64,000 nucleotides of DNA from Chitinophaga silvisoli. GTDB lineage: Bacteria > Bacteroidota > Bacteroidia > Chitinophagales > Chitinophagaceae. Position numbers and translations under genes: made by a program. Below are positions 39,901 to 44,191 of the stretch, one piece after another (position 1 is the first letter of the stretch; each line of letters starts with the position of its first letter). Below the pieces are notes generated by a model. That model was not told the DNA's origin. It was given only the letters and a program-made list of their open reading frames with translations, and did not search any database. The DNA is taken from contig NZ_QTJV01000006.1 of NCBI RefSeq assembly GCF_003412465.1, forward strand, positions 62,001 through 126,000. Direction: 5' to 3'.

Positions 39901-42900
39901 TTGTTAGGAATGCGACGAAGCATATCCTTGGTGTGGACCAGGTTTTCAATTTGCGCGGTTTCTTTCAAATCCAGTAAAATAGGGAACATGGTCGTGAACC
40001 AGCCTACGGTACGGGTAATATCTGTATCAGGAAATATGTCTTCCCTACCATGACCTTCCAGGAGTACAAAGAAGCGGCTGAGCCGGAATACGTCCTGCAA
40101 TGCGAGGCCCAATGCTGACAGCAACACATCGTTGATATTGGTATTGTATGCTTCGTGGATGGGACCCTGTAAAGCGGTCGTGATATCTGCGCTGAGTGAG
40201 AAAGAAACAGATTGAATGTCTTTCGCTTTATTAATGCCCCCGGGAGAGAGAGGGGTAACGGCAGCAGCACTCAGGTTTGACCAGTACTGCATGTCCTGCA
40301 TCATCAGGCGTTCATTCAGGGCACGCTCGTGTTGCAAAGCAGCCCATTTCTGGAAGGAATCAGTTTTGGAAGGGAGTTTGAATGCGATACCTTCTTCGTA
40401 TTGATTGTATAATAAACGCAGGTCATCCAGGATAATACGCCAGCTCACGCCATCTACCACCAGGTGATGACAAACCAGCAATACAAAATCGCCTTCTTCT
40501 TTGTGGAATACGCCTGCTCTGAATAAGGGGCCTTTATCCAGGGGGAAGCCCGCCTGCAATGTATTTTGATCTAATTGTTCTTCCCAGTTGGCAATGCCTC
40601 TCAGGTCAGTAACGAAGACATGACTGTTTATTTCTGATACAGGCTTTATTTCCTGTGCCTGGTTATTATAAACAGCACGCAGCATATCGTGGTGCCGCAG
40701 CAATTCTGCTATAATTCTTTCCAGGGCAGCGACAGACACACCACCTTTCTTCCATAATAATACGGATTGGTTATAGTGTTCATTGCCATGATGCTGCTGA
40801 AAGAACCAGTTTTGAACGGGTGTGAGTTGAACAGTTCCACTTACTGCTGACTGGCTGATGACGTTTTTTGAAGCTGTGATCCTCTCTGAAAGGTCTTTCA
40901 GATCGGGATAGCGTAAGAGGTCGTTTACCTTCAGGCTGTATCCTCTCTGCTTCATGCGCGATACCACCTGGATGGCTTTGATGGAATCCCCTCCGAGGAG
41001 GTAAAAATTGTCCTGGAGGCCGATCCGCTCTTTCCTTAACACTTCCTGCAGCACACCGGTGAGCACTTGTTGTGCTTCGTTTTTAGGGGAAATGTATTGC
41101 AGCCCATCCTCCATTCCGGCAGGTTCGGGGAAACGCTTCCTGTCGATCTTACCACCGGGAGTTAATGGGAAGGCTTCCAACTGCATGAAGTAATGGGGAA
41201 TCATGTAAGCCGGTAAACCACTGGCAATGAAAGCACGTACTTCTTCGGATTTCAGCTGTTTATCTGCAAGGAAATAGGCTGCCAGACCACTGATTTCTCC
41301 TTTATTTTGAATGGGAATGACAACGGCAGCTTTGATATCAGGATGCTTTTCGAGCACACGTTCTATTTCACCGGGTTCAATTCTATGCCCGTTAACTTTC
41401 ACCTGATGATCTATTCTTCCCAGGAATTCAATGGTACCATCGGGCAGCCATCTTCCTTTATCACCGGTCAGATAAATGCTGTGCCCGGGTTTGAAAGGAT
41501 CGGCAATAAACTTCTGTGCGCTTAAGGATGGATCATTGATATATCCGGCAGCTACGCCGGTACCACCAATACATATTTCACCTGGGATACCGATGGGCAT
41601 AAGTTGCAAGGTACCTGCCGTGTTTAAAATATAAATGCTTGTATTGGCGACTGGATAACCAATAGGGAGAATTTCATTGTAGGTCTTATCAGGATTATAA
41701 TGTAATTCTATGGATGAGATGGTGGTTTCTGTGGGGCCATACTTATTATAAAAGTCACAGTATTGGCTCCATTGCTGTGCCAGTTCTTTCGGGCACCTGT
41801 CACCACCGGAGACAACACGGCGAAGGCGGGAGTATTTTTTAACCGGCAATAATTTCAGCATGCCGGGGAACATGTGTACATGCGTAATGCCCTGCTCTTC
41901 TATGAGGGCGGCTAACAAAGCAGGATCTGTCCGGGTCTCTTTATCTGCTATTGTCAGACATGCACCACTTGTAAGGGCCAGAAAGATTTGTTCTACAGAG
42001 GCATCGAAGGAGATACTGGAGAACTGAAGTATATTTTCTTCATTGCTGATGTTAAAATTCGAACGCTGGAAGGTAATGTAATTAAGGAGGGACAAGTGAG
42101 ACACTTTCACACCTTTGGGTGTACCGGTGGATCCTGAAGTGTAGATCACGTAAGCAGGGGCTTTAGGATCAGGCTTGTGATGGTATTTTTCTGCCGGTGT
42201 ATTAAGCTCATTAAAAATGCTTTCATCCAGCAGTAATTTACAGCCACTATTCGCAACGATGTAGTCTATTCTTTCCACAGGGTATTCTGTATCTAATGGA
42301 ATGTAAGCACAGCCGGCCTTTAGAATGCCCAGCATGGCTACTACCATCTTCTCACCACGATCGAATCTGAGGCCGATAAGATCCCCGTTCTGAAGCGTGT
42401 GGACTGCTTTCAAATGGGCGGCCAATTGATCAGAAAGTTCATCCAATGCCTGATACGTGAGGGTTTGTTGCTGAAAACTGAGTGCGATATTACCAGGTGT
42501 ATGATTGACCTGCTCATTGAATAAATCCAGCACTGTTTTATTGGCAGGCAACGCTACTGCGGTGTTGTTAAACCGGCTGACCAGCAATGGTAATTCTTCT
42601 GCTGTAAGCATGCCCAGTTCTGATAGCGGGTTGGCAGGGGCCGTGGTAATTTCTCCGAGTAACTGCTTAAAGTGGAGCAGCATTCTTTCGATGGTACTGC
42701 GATCGTAGATATCACTGTTATATTCCAGGCTCAGGTGAATCCGGCCTTCGCTAACTTCTGCAAAATTGAAGGTCAGGTCGAATTTACTAATCACGCGTTC
42801 CCATCTCCTGTCGCCGCTGATCTTTATTTCTTCGGGGTATTCTTCTGTACTGTTATTGTTACTGATTTTTGTATTGGCCAATACCACCATTACATCAAAC

Positions 42901-44147
42901 AAGGGACTGCGGGCCGGGTCGCGCTGAAAATCGAGTTCACTAACCAGTTCATCAAATGGATAGACCTGATGAGAATAGGCAGCCATGGTCACTTCTTTCA
43001 CCTGTTGAAATAAGCGCTGGTAATTGTCAGTTGCATTGAACCTTGTTCTGAGTGCCAGGGTATTGACATAGAAACCTATCTGGTTTTCCAGTTCAATATG
43101 TCCTCTGCCGGCGATGGGGCTACCGATCACGATGTCTTCCTGCCCGGTATATTTATATAACAATGTATACACGGATGCCAGCAGGGACATAAACAAGGTG
43201 CCTCCCTGTTCGCGCGCCAGGAGTTTTAATACTGTGCTGATCTTTTCATTGATGTTAGTGCTGATGCTACTTCCATTAAAGGTCTTTACTGCGGGCCTGG
43301 GGTGATCGCCGTATAGATCCAGTACGGGTATTTCTCCTTCAAACTGTTGTAACCAATAGTCTCTGTGTCCGTTTAGTGAACGGGCTTTCAGGAGTTCCTG
43401 TTCCCATACTGCGTAGTCTTTGAACTGAATTCTCAGGGGTTGCAGCAGGTTGTCTTCCTTTTTGGAGAAGGCAGTATACAGGATCAGCAGTTCCTTATTG
43501 AGCAAGTCAATGGACCAGCCATCGGTGATGATATGATGGAGTACGTATACGAAAGTCCACTTGTTGGGAGTGACCTGGTATACGCTGATCCTGATGAGCG
43601 GACCTGCGGCGAGGTCAAAGGGCTTGATAAACTCCTGCTGTACGAGATGACGGAGTTGTGTATCCTGATCGGTTTCATGCTGCAGGTCCTGGTAGAAGAT
43701 ATTACAATCTGCGGCATTGGCAGCAAGGATGTATTGTCTTACTTCGCCGGTTTCATCTTCACGGAATACGGTTCTCAGGATTTCGTGACGGGCTACCAGG
43801 GCTTTAAATGCATAATCTAAAGCGGAGGTTTGGAGGGCACCTTCAAATACAAATGTGCCGGGTATGTTGTAGGCAATATTGCCGTCTTCGAACTGGCTGA
43901 GGATCCATAACCTGCGCTGAGAGGACGATAAAGGGTAATATGCACGTTCATTGGCAGGAAGGATGTGCTGCCCGGGGTCTTCAGTATTGAGACGGGACAG
44001 GTATTCTATGAGCTGGACCTTGTTGTTCTTCAGTTTTTCAAGGATACTGGCGGGCAATTGAGGTCCATTAAATTTGATTTTGAGGTCCTTCTCTTTTAAT
44101 GAAATGACGATATTATTATCCTTTAATTCTCTTAGTAAGTTTTCCAT
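21993..44147 (-). CDS. Giant NRPS of 7384 residues, five modules plus a terminal C domain
   Basis: Domain order with residue landmarks: TubC-type N-terminal docking domain (1-60); module 1 C-A-T-E (A3 near 670, carrier Ser near 1050, E HHLVVDG near 1230); module 2 C-A-T-E (C HHILMDG 1688, A3 2143, T 2527, E 2707); module 3 C-A-T-E (3165, 3624, 4003, 4173); module 4 C-A-T (4630, 5082, 5474); module 5 C-A-T-E (5694, 6145, 6523, 6694); final C domain (HAITDG near 7105). All C and E domains keep HHxxxDG or an equivalent, and all carrier domains keep GGDS. Pocket codes are given with each module. No thioesterase or reductase is present; the chain must pass in trans to the A-T-E-TD protein. The docking domain follows a PKS module 44 bp upstream. 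Confidence 0.97.
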   Translation of the reverse strand: MENLLRELKDNNIVISLKEKDLKIKFNGPQLPASILEKLKNNKVQLIEYLSRLNTEDPGQHILPANERAYYPLSSSQRRLWILSQFEDGNIAYNIPGTFVFEGALQTSALDYAFKALVARHEILRTVFREDETGEVRQYILAANAADCNIFYQDLQHETDQDTQLRHLVQQEFIKPFDLAAGPLIRISVYQVTPNKWTFVYVLHHIITDGWSIDLLNKELLILYTAFSKKEDNLLQPLRIQFKDYAVWEQELLKARSLNGHRDYWLQQFEGEIPVLDLYGDHPRPAVKTFNGSSISTNINEKISTVLKLLAREQGGTLFMSLLASVYTLLYKYTGQEDIVIGSPIAGRGHIELENQIGFYVNTLALRTRFNATDNYQRLFQQVKEVTMAAYSHQVYPFDELVSELDFQRDPARSPLFDVMVVLANTKISNNNSTEEYPEEIKISGDRRWERVISKFDLTFNFAEVSEGRIHLSLEYNSDIYDRSTIERMLLHFKQLLGEITTAPANPLSELGMLTAEELPLLVSRFNNTAVALPANKTVLDLFNEQVNHTPGNIALSFQQQTLTYQALDELSDQLAAHLKAVHTLQNGDLIGLRFDRGEKMVVAMLGILKAGCAYIPLDTEYPVERIDYIVANSGCKLLLDESIFNELNTPAEKYHHKPDPKAPAYVIYTSGSTGTPKGVKVSHLSLLNYITFQRSNFNISNEENILQFSSISFDASVEQIFLALTSGACLTIADKETRTDPALLAALIEEQGITHVHMFPGMLKLLPVKKYSRLRRVVSGGDRCPKELAQQWSQYCDFYNKYGPTETTISSIELHYNPDKTYNEILPIGYPVANTSIYILNTAGTLQLMPIGIPGEICIGGTGVAAGYINDPSLSAQKFIADPFKPGHSIYLTGDKGRWLPDGTIEFLGRIDHQVKVNGHRIEPGEIERVLEKHPDIKAAVVIPIQNKGEISGLAAYFLADKQLKSEEVRAFIASGLPAYMIPHYFMQLEAFPLTPGGKIDRKRFPEPAGMEDGLQYISPKNEAQQVLTGVLQEVLRKERIGLQDNFYLLGGDSIKAIQVVSRMKQRGYSLKVNDLLRYPDLKDLSERITASKNVISQSAVSGTVQLTPVQNWFFQQHHGNEHYNQSVLLWKKGGVSVAALERIIAELLRHHDMLRAVYNNQAQEIKPVSEINSHVFVTDLRGIANWEEQLDQNTLQAGFPLDKGPLFRAGVFHKEEGDFVLLVCHHLVVDGVSWRIILDDLRLLYNQYEEGIAFKLPSKTDSFQKWAALQHERALNERLMMQDMQYWSNLSAAAVTPLSPGGINKAKDIQSVSFSLSADITTALQGPIHEAYNTNINDVLLSALGLALQDVFRLSRFFVLLEGHGREDIFPDTDITRTVGWFTTMFPILLDLKETAQIENLVHTKDMLRRIPNKGIGYGMLRYADPAGIKYAIQPDIVFNYLGDFDQSTGVSENKDQFEMSAYRHGADISPDIIYDWRISVTSMIVQGKLHTDIRYGSTLFTKDSIDQLKSSYENRLRDLIEALSHTPEKHITPGDFSYPELSTTELASLQEQGMVQDVYQLSPLQEGIYYHWLSAPESTTYVEQLSYRIHGSLDIQLLEAAFYSIVERHDVLRTNFTHEYGGKLLQVVRKEMKTGFTYNEGIDAAVKDAGRTQGFDLQTSALMRLTVYKLDTDQYEFVWTHHHILMDGWCAGLLIKEFYTIYREGISSLPAPRPYRDYIHWLQQHDKWQSLDFWSNYLNGVTDTVMVPFRNAGNTAYNVRQQRISLDESTTDLIRKICWNNGVTENTFMQSVWGVLLAKYNGVTDVVMGTVVSGRPGELDGVEEMIGLFVNTIPVRISFEPGTGFTSLLKQSHAAAIEAVPHHYVSLSEIQNRSLQGRSLVNHLIVFENYPIQEMLEEELESGESTGEHLRIMSMDSQEQTNYPFNVIIAPAAQQLDLIFNYNGNEYDDSAVSLIGTHLKELIRAFVANPEQDVTTASFLDSNSKDQILNSFNATETDYPRDATITALFEWQVTQTPEKTALVFGENRFTYNALNKLSNRLSDYLRSEHAIANNDLVGIRLERSEWVIISVLAILKAGAAYVPVDPEYPAERVADMLSDCGTRVVIDEAFIQGFLQTANQEENIPVAISANDLAYIMYTSGSTGRPKGVMVEHRAVVRLVKNTEFVALSGHEVVLSTGALSFDATTFEYWSALLNGGCLVLCPQHVLLEPAALSQLMQTEKVDTIWFTAGWLHQLVDGDLSLFAGLRTLLAGGDRLSPVHIAKLRSHYPDLKIINGYGPTENTTFSLTYDIAEVSGNIPVGRPISNSYAYILDDRQQLLPIGVAGEICVAGDGLSRGYLHRPELTAEKFVANPFRPGERMYLTGDLGRWLPEGNIEFLGRKDEQVKIRGYRIELGEIEAVLQTHESISSAVVIAREQATGEKELVAYITGPEALTIAAIRQYLGERLPAYMLPAHFVQLDELPLTPNGKVDRKRLPSPEGQDMDSGVQYIAPRNEKEQALVAVFEQVLHKQPIGIQDNFFVLGGDSIKSIQIASRLKQRGYRVSIQDILRYPEIINLSLHVHVASRVADQGIVTGLVPLGPVQSSFLAEGTAAYKHHFNQSVLLKGNPRIDEAGLAKALSALVLHHDALRMVYRNTPDGWEQENLGADQGYHLEVHTTNDPLPYYELLQSGFDLANGPLLRAGLFHGEDADRLLLVIHHLVVDGVSWRILLEDLSSLYGQHILGVPFSLPQKTDSFQYWQQQLRAYNVAHELPYWSELESHTLPVFPVDTPDGTNLVRDAVAASFVLEEELTTALRHHCYKAYRTEINDILLAGLALSLEEVFGLSQVGIRMEGHGREDIGMDVDVSRTVGWFTTLYPVVLEMGYTDRIAQLVGVKERLHRIPQKGLGYGLLRHLSGLDYRMQPALSFNYLGDFGSSVVADDKEEYFTYTGEARGHEFSPLLERDVLLAVSGLMAGGRLQLSFTYSRQQYEASTINNLLSAYRRHLEALITQLSQETKEHLSPVDLTYKELQVSELAQLTEKIEIEDLYPLSPLQEGLYYHWSSYTDAAAYFVQMSYRIRGELNIRLLEQAYQLLVDRHAILRTFFTENLGDTLLQVVQKNVKGDFHYQLINGTPEEMVTAYRATDRSRGFNLHTGSQMRLAILDLGEDTYEFIWSFHHILMDGWCGSILIKEFFELYYGLLQGQLPELKPVHPYSAYFEWLAKQNKVATLAYWKKYLSGYESLSTLPSKNIAADTVFQSQKQSLFVAGDIRTGLRDLCADLGITESSFVQGIWGTLLGKYNNTDDVIFGAVVAGRPGDVAGIEDMIGLFINTVPVRIRFNDSSTVKTLLQDVQKGSIESTSHHYVQLAEVQGESELGRNLFDHILIYENYPVQDMLGSGSASEEQPRLSLISANVVEQTNYDLTIVVLPGESLEIRFIYNANRYDEDLISRISKHFYTLITQAVQNPGKAVRDLAMLDHDEQYQLIHGFNNTATAYEADGSILALFDRQVNNHPDAAALLFNNNTMSYADLDAHANRFANFLHKNYALQQGELAAILLERSEWMIITILGILKTGAAYLPIDPSYPKKRIDYMLEDSACKLLIDHHVLAHFQNTAAEYNNVVEAAASKPTDLAYVIYTSGSTAAPKGCAITHGSLYNYIQWATSWYFTALPCFGLFTSLSFDLTITSIFCPLTTGGRLEVFGPNEELAAILQYSFSPDSGINSIKLTPSHISILEHLDLSSSTMEVAIVGGEEVTPKHVSILKKINPHIRVYNEYGPTEATVGCIVKELEENTPVLIGQPIANMYIYILDKHNDLSPIGVPGELYIGGAQLAAGYLNNPALTDKKFLPDPFRNNARIYKTGDLAEWLPDGDIRFLGRNDDQVKIRGYRISLGEIETALLAYPGISTAAVIASGADNADRKLVAYFVSTNNETADGIREFMMAGFPAYMIPSHFVQMEEIPLTVNGKIDRRRLPAPGESSTEAYVAPRNEKEQQLAAVFEEVLKKRPVSIQDNFFILGGDSIKSIQLVSRLRKRGYQLSIKDVMRYPILSDLALHIRTVTRTIDQHTVEGLVDLGPIQIAFLESNAPEKHHFNQSVLLKSSTPIHETALRQALSALVMHHDALRMVYRQTPEGWQQENLGIAQGYHLEVLDTNEPLPYYEQLQSGIDLSNGPLLRAGLFHDRLLLVIHHLVVDGVSWRILLEDLSALYDQFTQGLPFSLPQKTDSFQYWQQQLRKYNTTNEEAYWAEKAALPLPAFPLDHQDGSNFIKDTVSSSFVLDEQLTADLQHHCYKAYRTEINDILLSSLALAIEDTFRIPRVAIQLEGHGREDIGIDVDVSRTVGWFTTLYPVIIDMGYKNQIEQLVSVKEQLHRIPNKGIGYGVLRYLKGHAYNIAPAVNFNYLGDFGSNVSNADSNNFTYANEAHGRDFSPLMERDVQLGVSGMIAAGRLQLTFTYSDQQYKAATIASLLSAYRRHLETLIRELSQESTEHLTPVDLTYKGLQIAELAELSTRYTIEDLYPLSPLQEGLYYHWATNPEAAAYFEQLSYRIRGQLNVQLLEQSYQLLVARHAILRTLFTELLLQVVQKNVSGIFNYETINENDVIAYRDKDRSLGFDLHNGSQMRLTVLGLGDDTYEFIWSFHHILMDGWCGSILIKEFFQYYHALSQGINPDLKPVYPYSTYFNWLARKDKAATLAYWHTYLQGYDTIASLPRTASATGRPYEGQKRSLYLEGPVRKGISQLCAQIGITENTFIQVMWGILLSRYNDTDDVVFGTVVSGRPPEVEGIEEMIGLFINTIPVRVNLKDNASIKETLQSVQQSSIESTSHHYVQLAEVQSQSEPGRNLFDHILVFENYPVQEVVEKSVEDNQQFSLLSFNNFEQTNYDLSIVIIPGDVMDIQFSYNTNCYEPAQIERLTHHLFNLIAQAVENPAGTISQLSYISKDEQHQLIEAANNALVDYPRHQTIIGLFEEQVAMFPANIAVVYEDRQLSYAALNEVANQLAHYLKQNYEVHPDTLIGICLERSEWMVISILAILKAGAAYVPVDPDYPAERIDYILEDSQCKVMIDQKELNLFREQQDAYSKENPVITAGPASLAYVIYTSGTTGNPKGTLIQHNNVVRLFTNDAPLFDFDEHDSWTMFHSYCFDFSVWEMYGALLAGGRLIVVPSLTAKDPAAYLNLLKQQGITILNQTPSSFYNLIRQEFETEDAALQVRYIIFGGEALRPGKLAAWKNRYPSTRLINMYGITETTVHVTYKEIGQYEIDNDISNIGKPIPTLSCYILDRNQSLLPVGIPGELYVGGEGVCRGYLNKEELTAQRFISSPFRAGERLYKTGDKVRMLENGEMEYFGRIDDQVKIRGYRIELGEIKSAIQSRQHIAAAEVIARSGAEGEVNLIAYIVSKELLNVADLRYHLSTRIPEYMVPAYFVQLDKLPLTFNGKVDKKRLPDPDGMVMDSGVQYIAPRTETEREMAALFESVLNRQEIGVKDDFFSLGGDSIKLLRLLSAIRKQLNVRLHIADVYKNSTVEAISLHIDQYADEIVRNTSTARENEQAVRTALNELRDRILSSGNTENMEDVFPMSPIEKGMIFESLLNPQSGIYHDQMVNQVSLPDFSFERLQHALTLLVEKHPILRTGFNLGDYETEVQIVYKKITLPLSYEDISTLTGDEQQRLVSDFTASELKHPFNVFVAPLWRITLFNIGKGHFVFAFQVHHAIIDGWSYASLMTELTDLYFKLGEEPSYKPIPLKSSYKDFIIQYEIDKKNHTIIDFWKSELADQVKPDLFADEYRNDTFYVHLNAELEQELDRTAAALNTSVKVITLSAWLYLLKTLNYRQQVTVGLVTSNRPDCEDSDKVLGCYLNTIPLKLDVSPAEQCSAHIQAVDRKITSLKEYERLGLMDIVQLQEKDRVVGNPLFDVIFNYVDFHIYDSLQNNVQRPREEGTPVFSQGRDMTNTYLDLSINRTGGRCRVRVHLARKLKAGFSAHKIGQLYVDILERMVADPARPLHHLNALAQEEMQQMQHAYHPEKKNTTFLDLFNTQVKTNPDHIALVFENTTVTYRELDEKTNRFARYLADVHDVQPRDLVGIMLERNEWLIIAMLGILKAGAAYVPIDPDYPQERIEYIVSDSNCRVLVDEEDLNQFKSTQSDLSAASIGIKSLPEDLIYMIYTSGSTGKPKGVMLAHSNISAFVHWCKEEFAQTKFDIVYAETSVCFDLSVYEIFYTLSAGKKMRILKNAFSIPDYLPYDENVLLNTVPSVFGAVLSHRTDLGSVTAVNFCGEPLTEKHITNLNFEKIEVRNLYGPTEDTVYSTVFRIRDKHNILVGKPITGTAIYFLDESGFALPAGVMGEMYLSGAGVARGYYKKEALTAEKFLSDPFRSGERMYRTGDLGRYLPDGNIEFFGRMDDQVKIRGYRIELGEIEKVLESHHAVGTAKVLAFTNAQGDKELAAYIVANESLTITELRAYLNHILPAYMVPAHFVQLDAFPQTPNGKLDKKKLPPPESLGMNSGVTYIAPRNEKEKQLVAVFEEVLKKQPIGISDNFFTLGGDSIKSIQVISRLKQKGLSLTIQDVLRYPEVGELAAHITVNTRIPEQGVITGIVPLGPVQAWFLEHASNHYNQSVLLESIAPVNEAALRAALSALVLHHDALRMVFKHSSEGWQQQNLGAKQGYHLEVHNTNHPLPYYEQLQAGIDLEQGPLLRVGLFGNRLLLVIHHLVVDGVSWRILLEDLSTLYSQYIQGIPFSLPQKTDSFQYWQQQLQHYNTASEEIYWSEQASISLPAFPLDYPDGTNKVEDTVTSSFRLDEKQTTALQHECYHPYHTEINDILVAGLTLAIKDIFDLHRIAVKMEGHGREDIGTDIDTSRTVGWFTTMYPVVLEPGNVAPTDQLLNIKDQLHQVPNKGIGYGVLRYLQGKNYSLEAPVSFNYLGDFGKEISGNKGEELFRYVPGYHGADFSPLLERDVHLAVSGIIAGGRLQISLSYSKEQYDEATISSLLARYQEHLVHLIAELSTAERVQEVSGNQYYYLADWGPKGSQVQLVSDSISMDPEQFKTAVYRLAERHESLRTVFVRKNDRILAHILPLQDLHLNIQVAPESAGNDEQFDQYTAPLWSVKLHPQPDGSSKVSFAFDHAITDGYSTGILLKELNQLYQNTALEPLPFQYSDFTNWQQNFLQSADGRKHRQYWSERLKAFNPHPNIGTRSDTHGTDIALAIHGDLFQDLKQFAAANGLTLNIILMGALFRLLHELSGQDDLTIATTNSGRDIEHLDVSNIIGCFVNILPVRTLVSAGIQKLKDDYLNDLQYKAYPFREIVEQHPALTPDPDLLNNFFFFNYHNYDRLREKDHLLSPSEIGGYAKVIPRTKKDAGLDIMEYKNCLLLRFVFNVVSFHRAEGTHVGDRYLKNLKEIIYAI
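21996..23180 (-). other. Unpaired C-terminal condensation domain
   Basis: About 395 residues after the last E domain, with the active-site motif FDHAITDGYS and late motifs DLTIATTNSGRD and IGCFVNILPVR. No A or T domain follows in this protein. It is divergent from the other C domains of the operon and its partner is probably the A-T-E-TD protein encoded about 7 kb downstream. Confidence 0.8.
23180..27500 (-). other. NRPS module 5: C-A(Ala-like)-T-E
   Basis: Pocket residues D-L-Y-N-N-C-L-V-Y-K are close to the alanine-type code read in the hybrid protein (DLFNNALTYK) but not identical. A small residue is likely. The C domain (HHAIIDGWS) follows a T without E, so it is LCL-like. The E domain predicts a D-residue. 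Confidence 0.65.
27500..30710 (-). other. NRPS module 4: C-A(Thr)-T
   Basis: Pocket residues D-F-W-N-I-G-M-V-H-K are the classical threonine code. A5 reads MYGITETT. This is the only module of the giant NRPS without an E domain, so L-Thr is expected. Confidence 0.85.
30710..35115 (-). other. NRPS module 3: C-A(Asn)-T-E
   Basis: Pocket residues D-L-T-K-I-G-E-V-G-K match an asparagine code. The A3 core reads TSGSTAAPKG instead of TSGSTGxPKG. The A domain is nearly the same as the Asn domain at about 56200-57600. The E domain predicts D-Asn. Confidence 0.8.
35115..39540 (-). other. NRPS module 2: C-A(Val)-T-E
   Basis: Pocket residues D-A-F-W-L-G-G-T-F-K differ from the classical valine code DAFWIGGTFK at one position (I to L). 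The intact E domain predicts D-Val. The C domain (HHILMDGWC) follows an E domain and should be of the DCL type. Confidence 0.8.
39540..44147 (-). other. NRPS module 1 of the giant NRPS: docking-C-A-T-E, substrate unclear
   Basis: It accepts the chain from the upstream PKS; the C domain motif is HHIITDGWS. Pocket residues read as D-A-E-H-V-G-K-I-S-K, a code I do not recognise; Glu in the third position hints at a polar or basic amino acid. The E domain is intact (HHLVVDGVSW, EGHGREDIF, FNYLGDF), so a D-residue is expected. Boundaries approximate. Confidence 0.8.
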
Positions 44148-44191
44148 CGCTGATGCATTTTAATAGCCGGGGTGTGGGGGTTTTGGCCAGA

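Noticed and set aside
21993..44147. Missing thioesterase taken as a sign of a broken NRPS
   Set aside because: The operon has a reductase-ended module downstream and a type II thioesterase, so release is accounted for.
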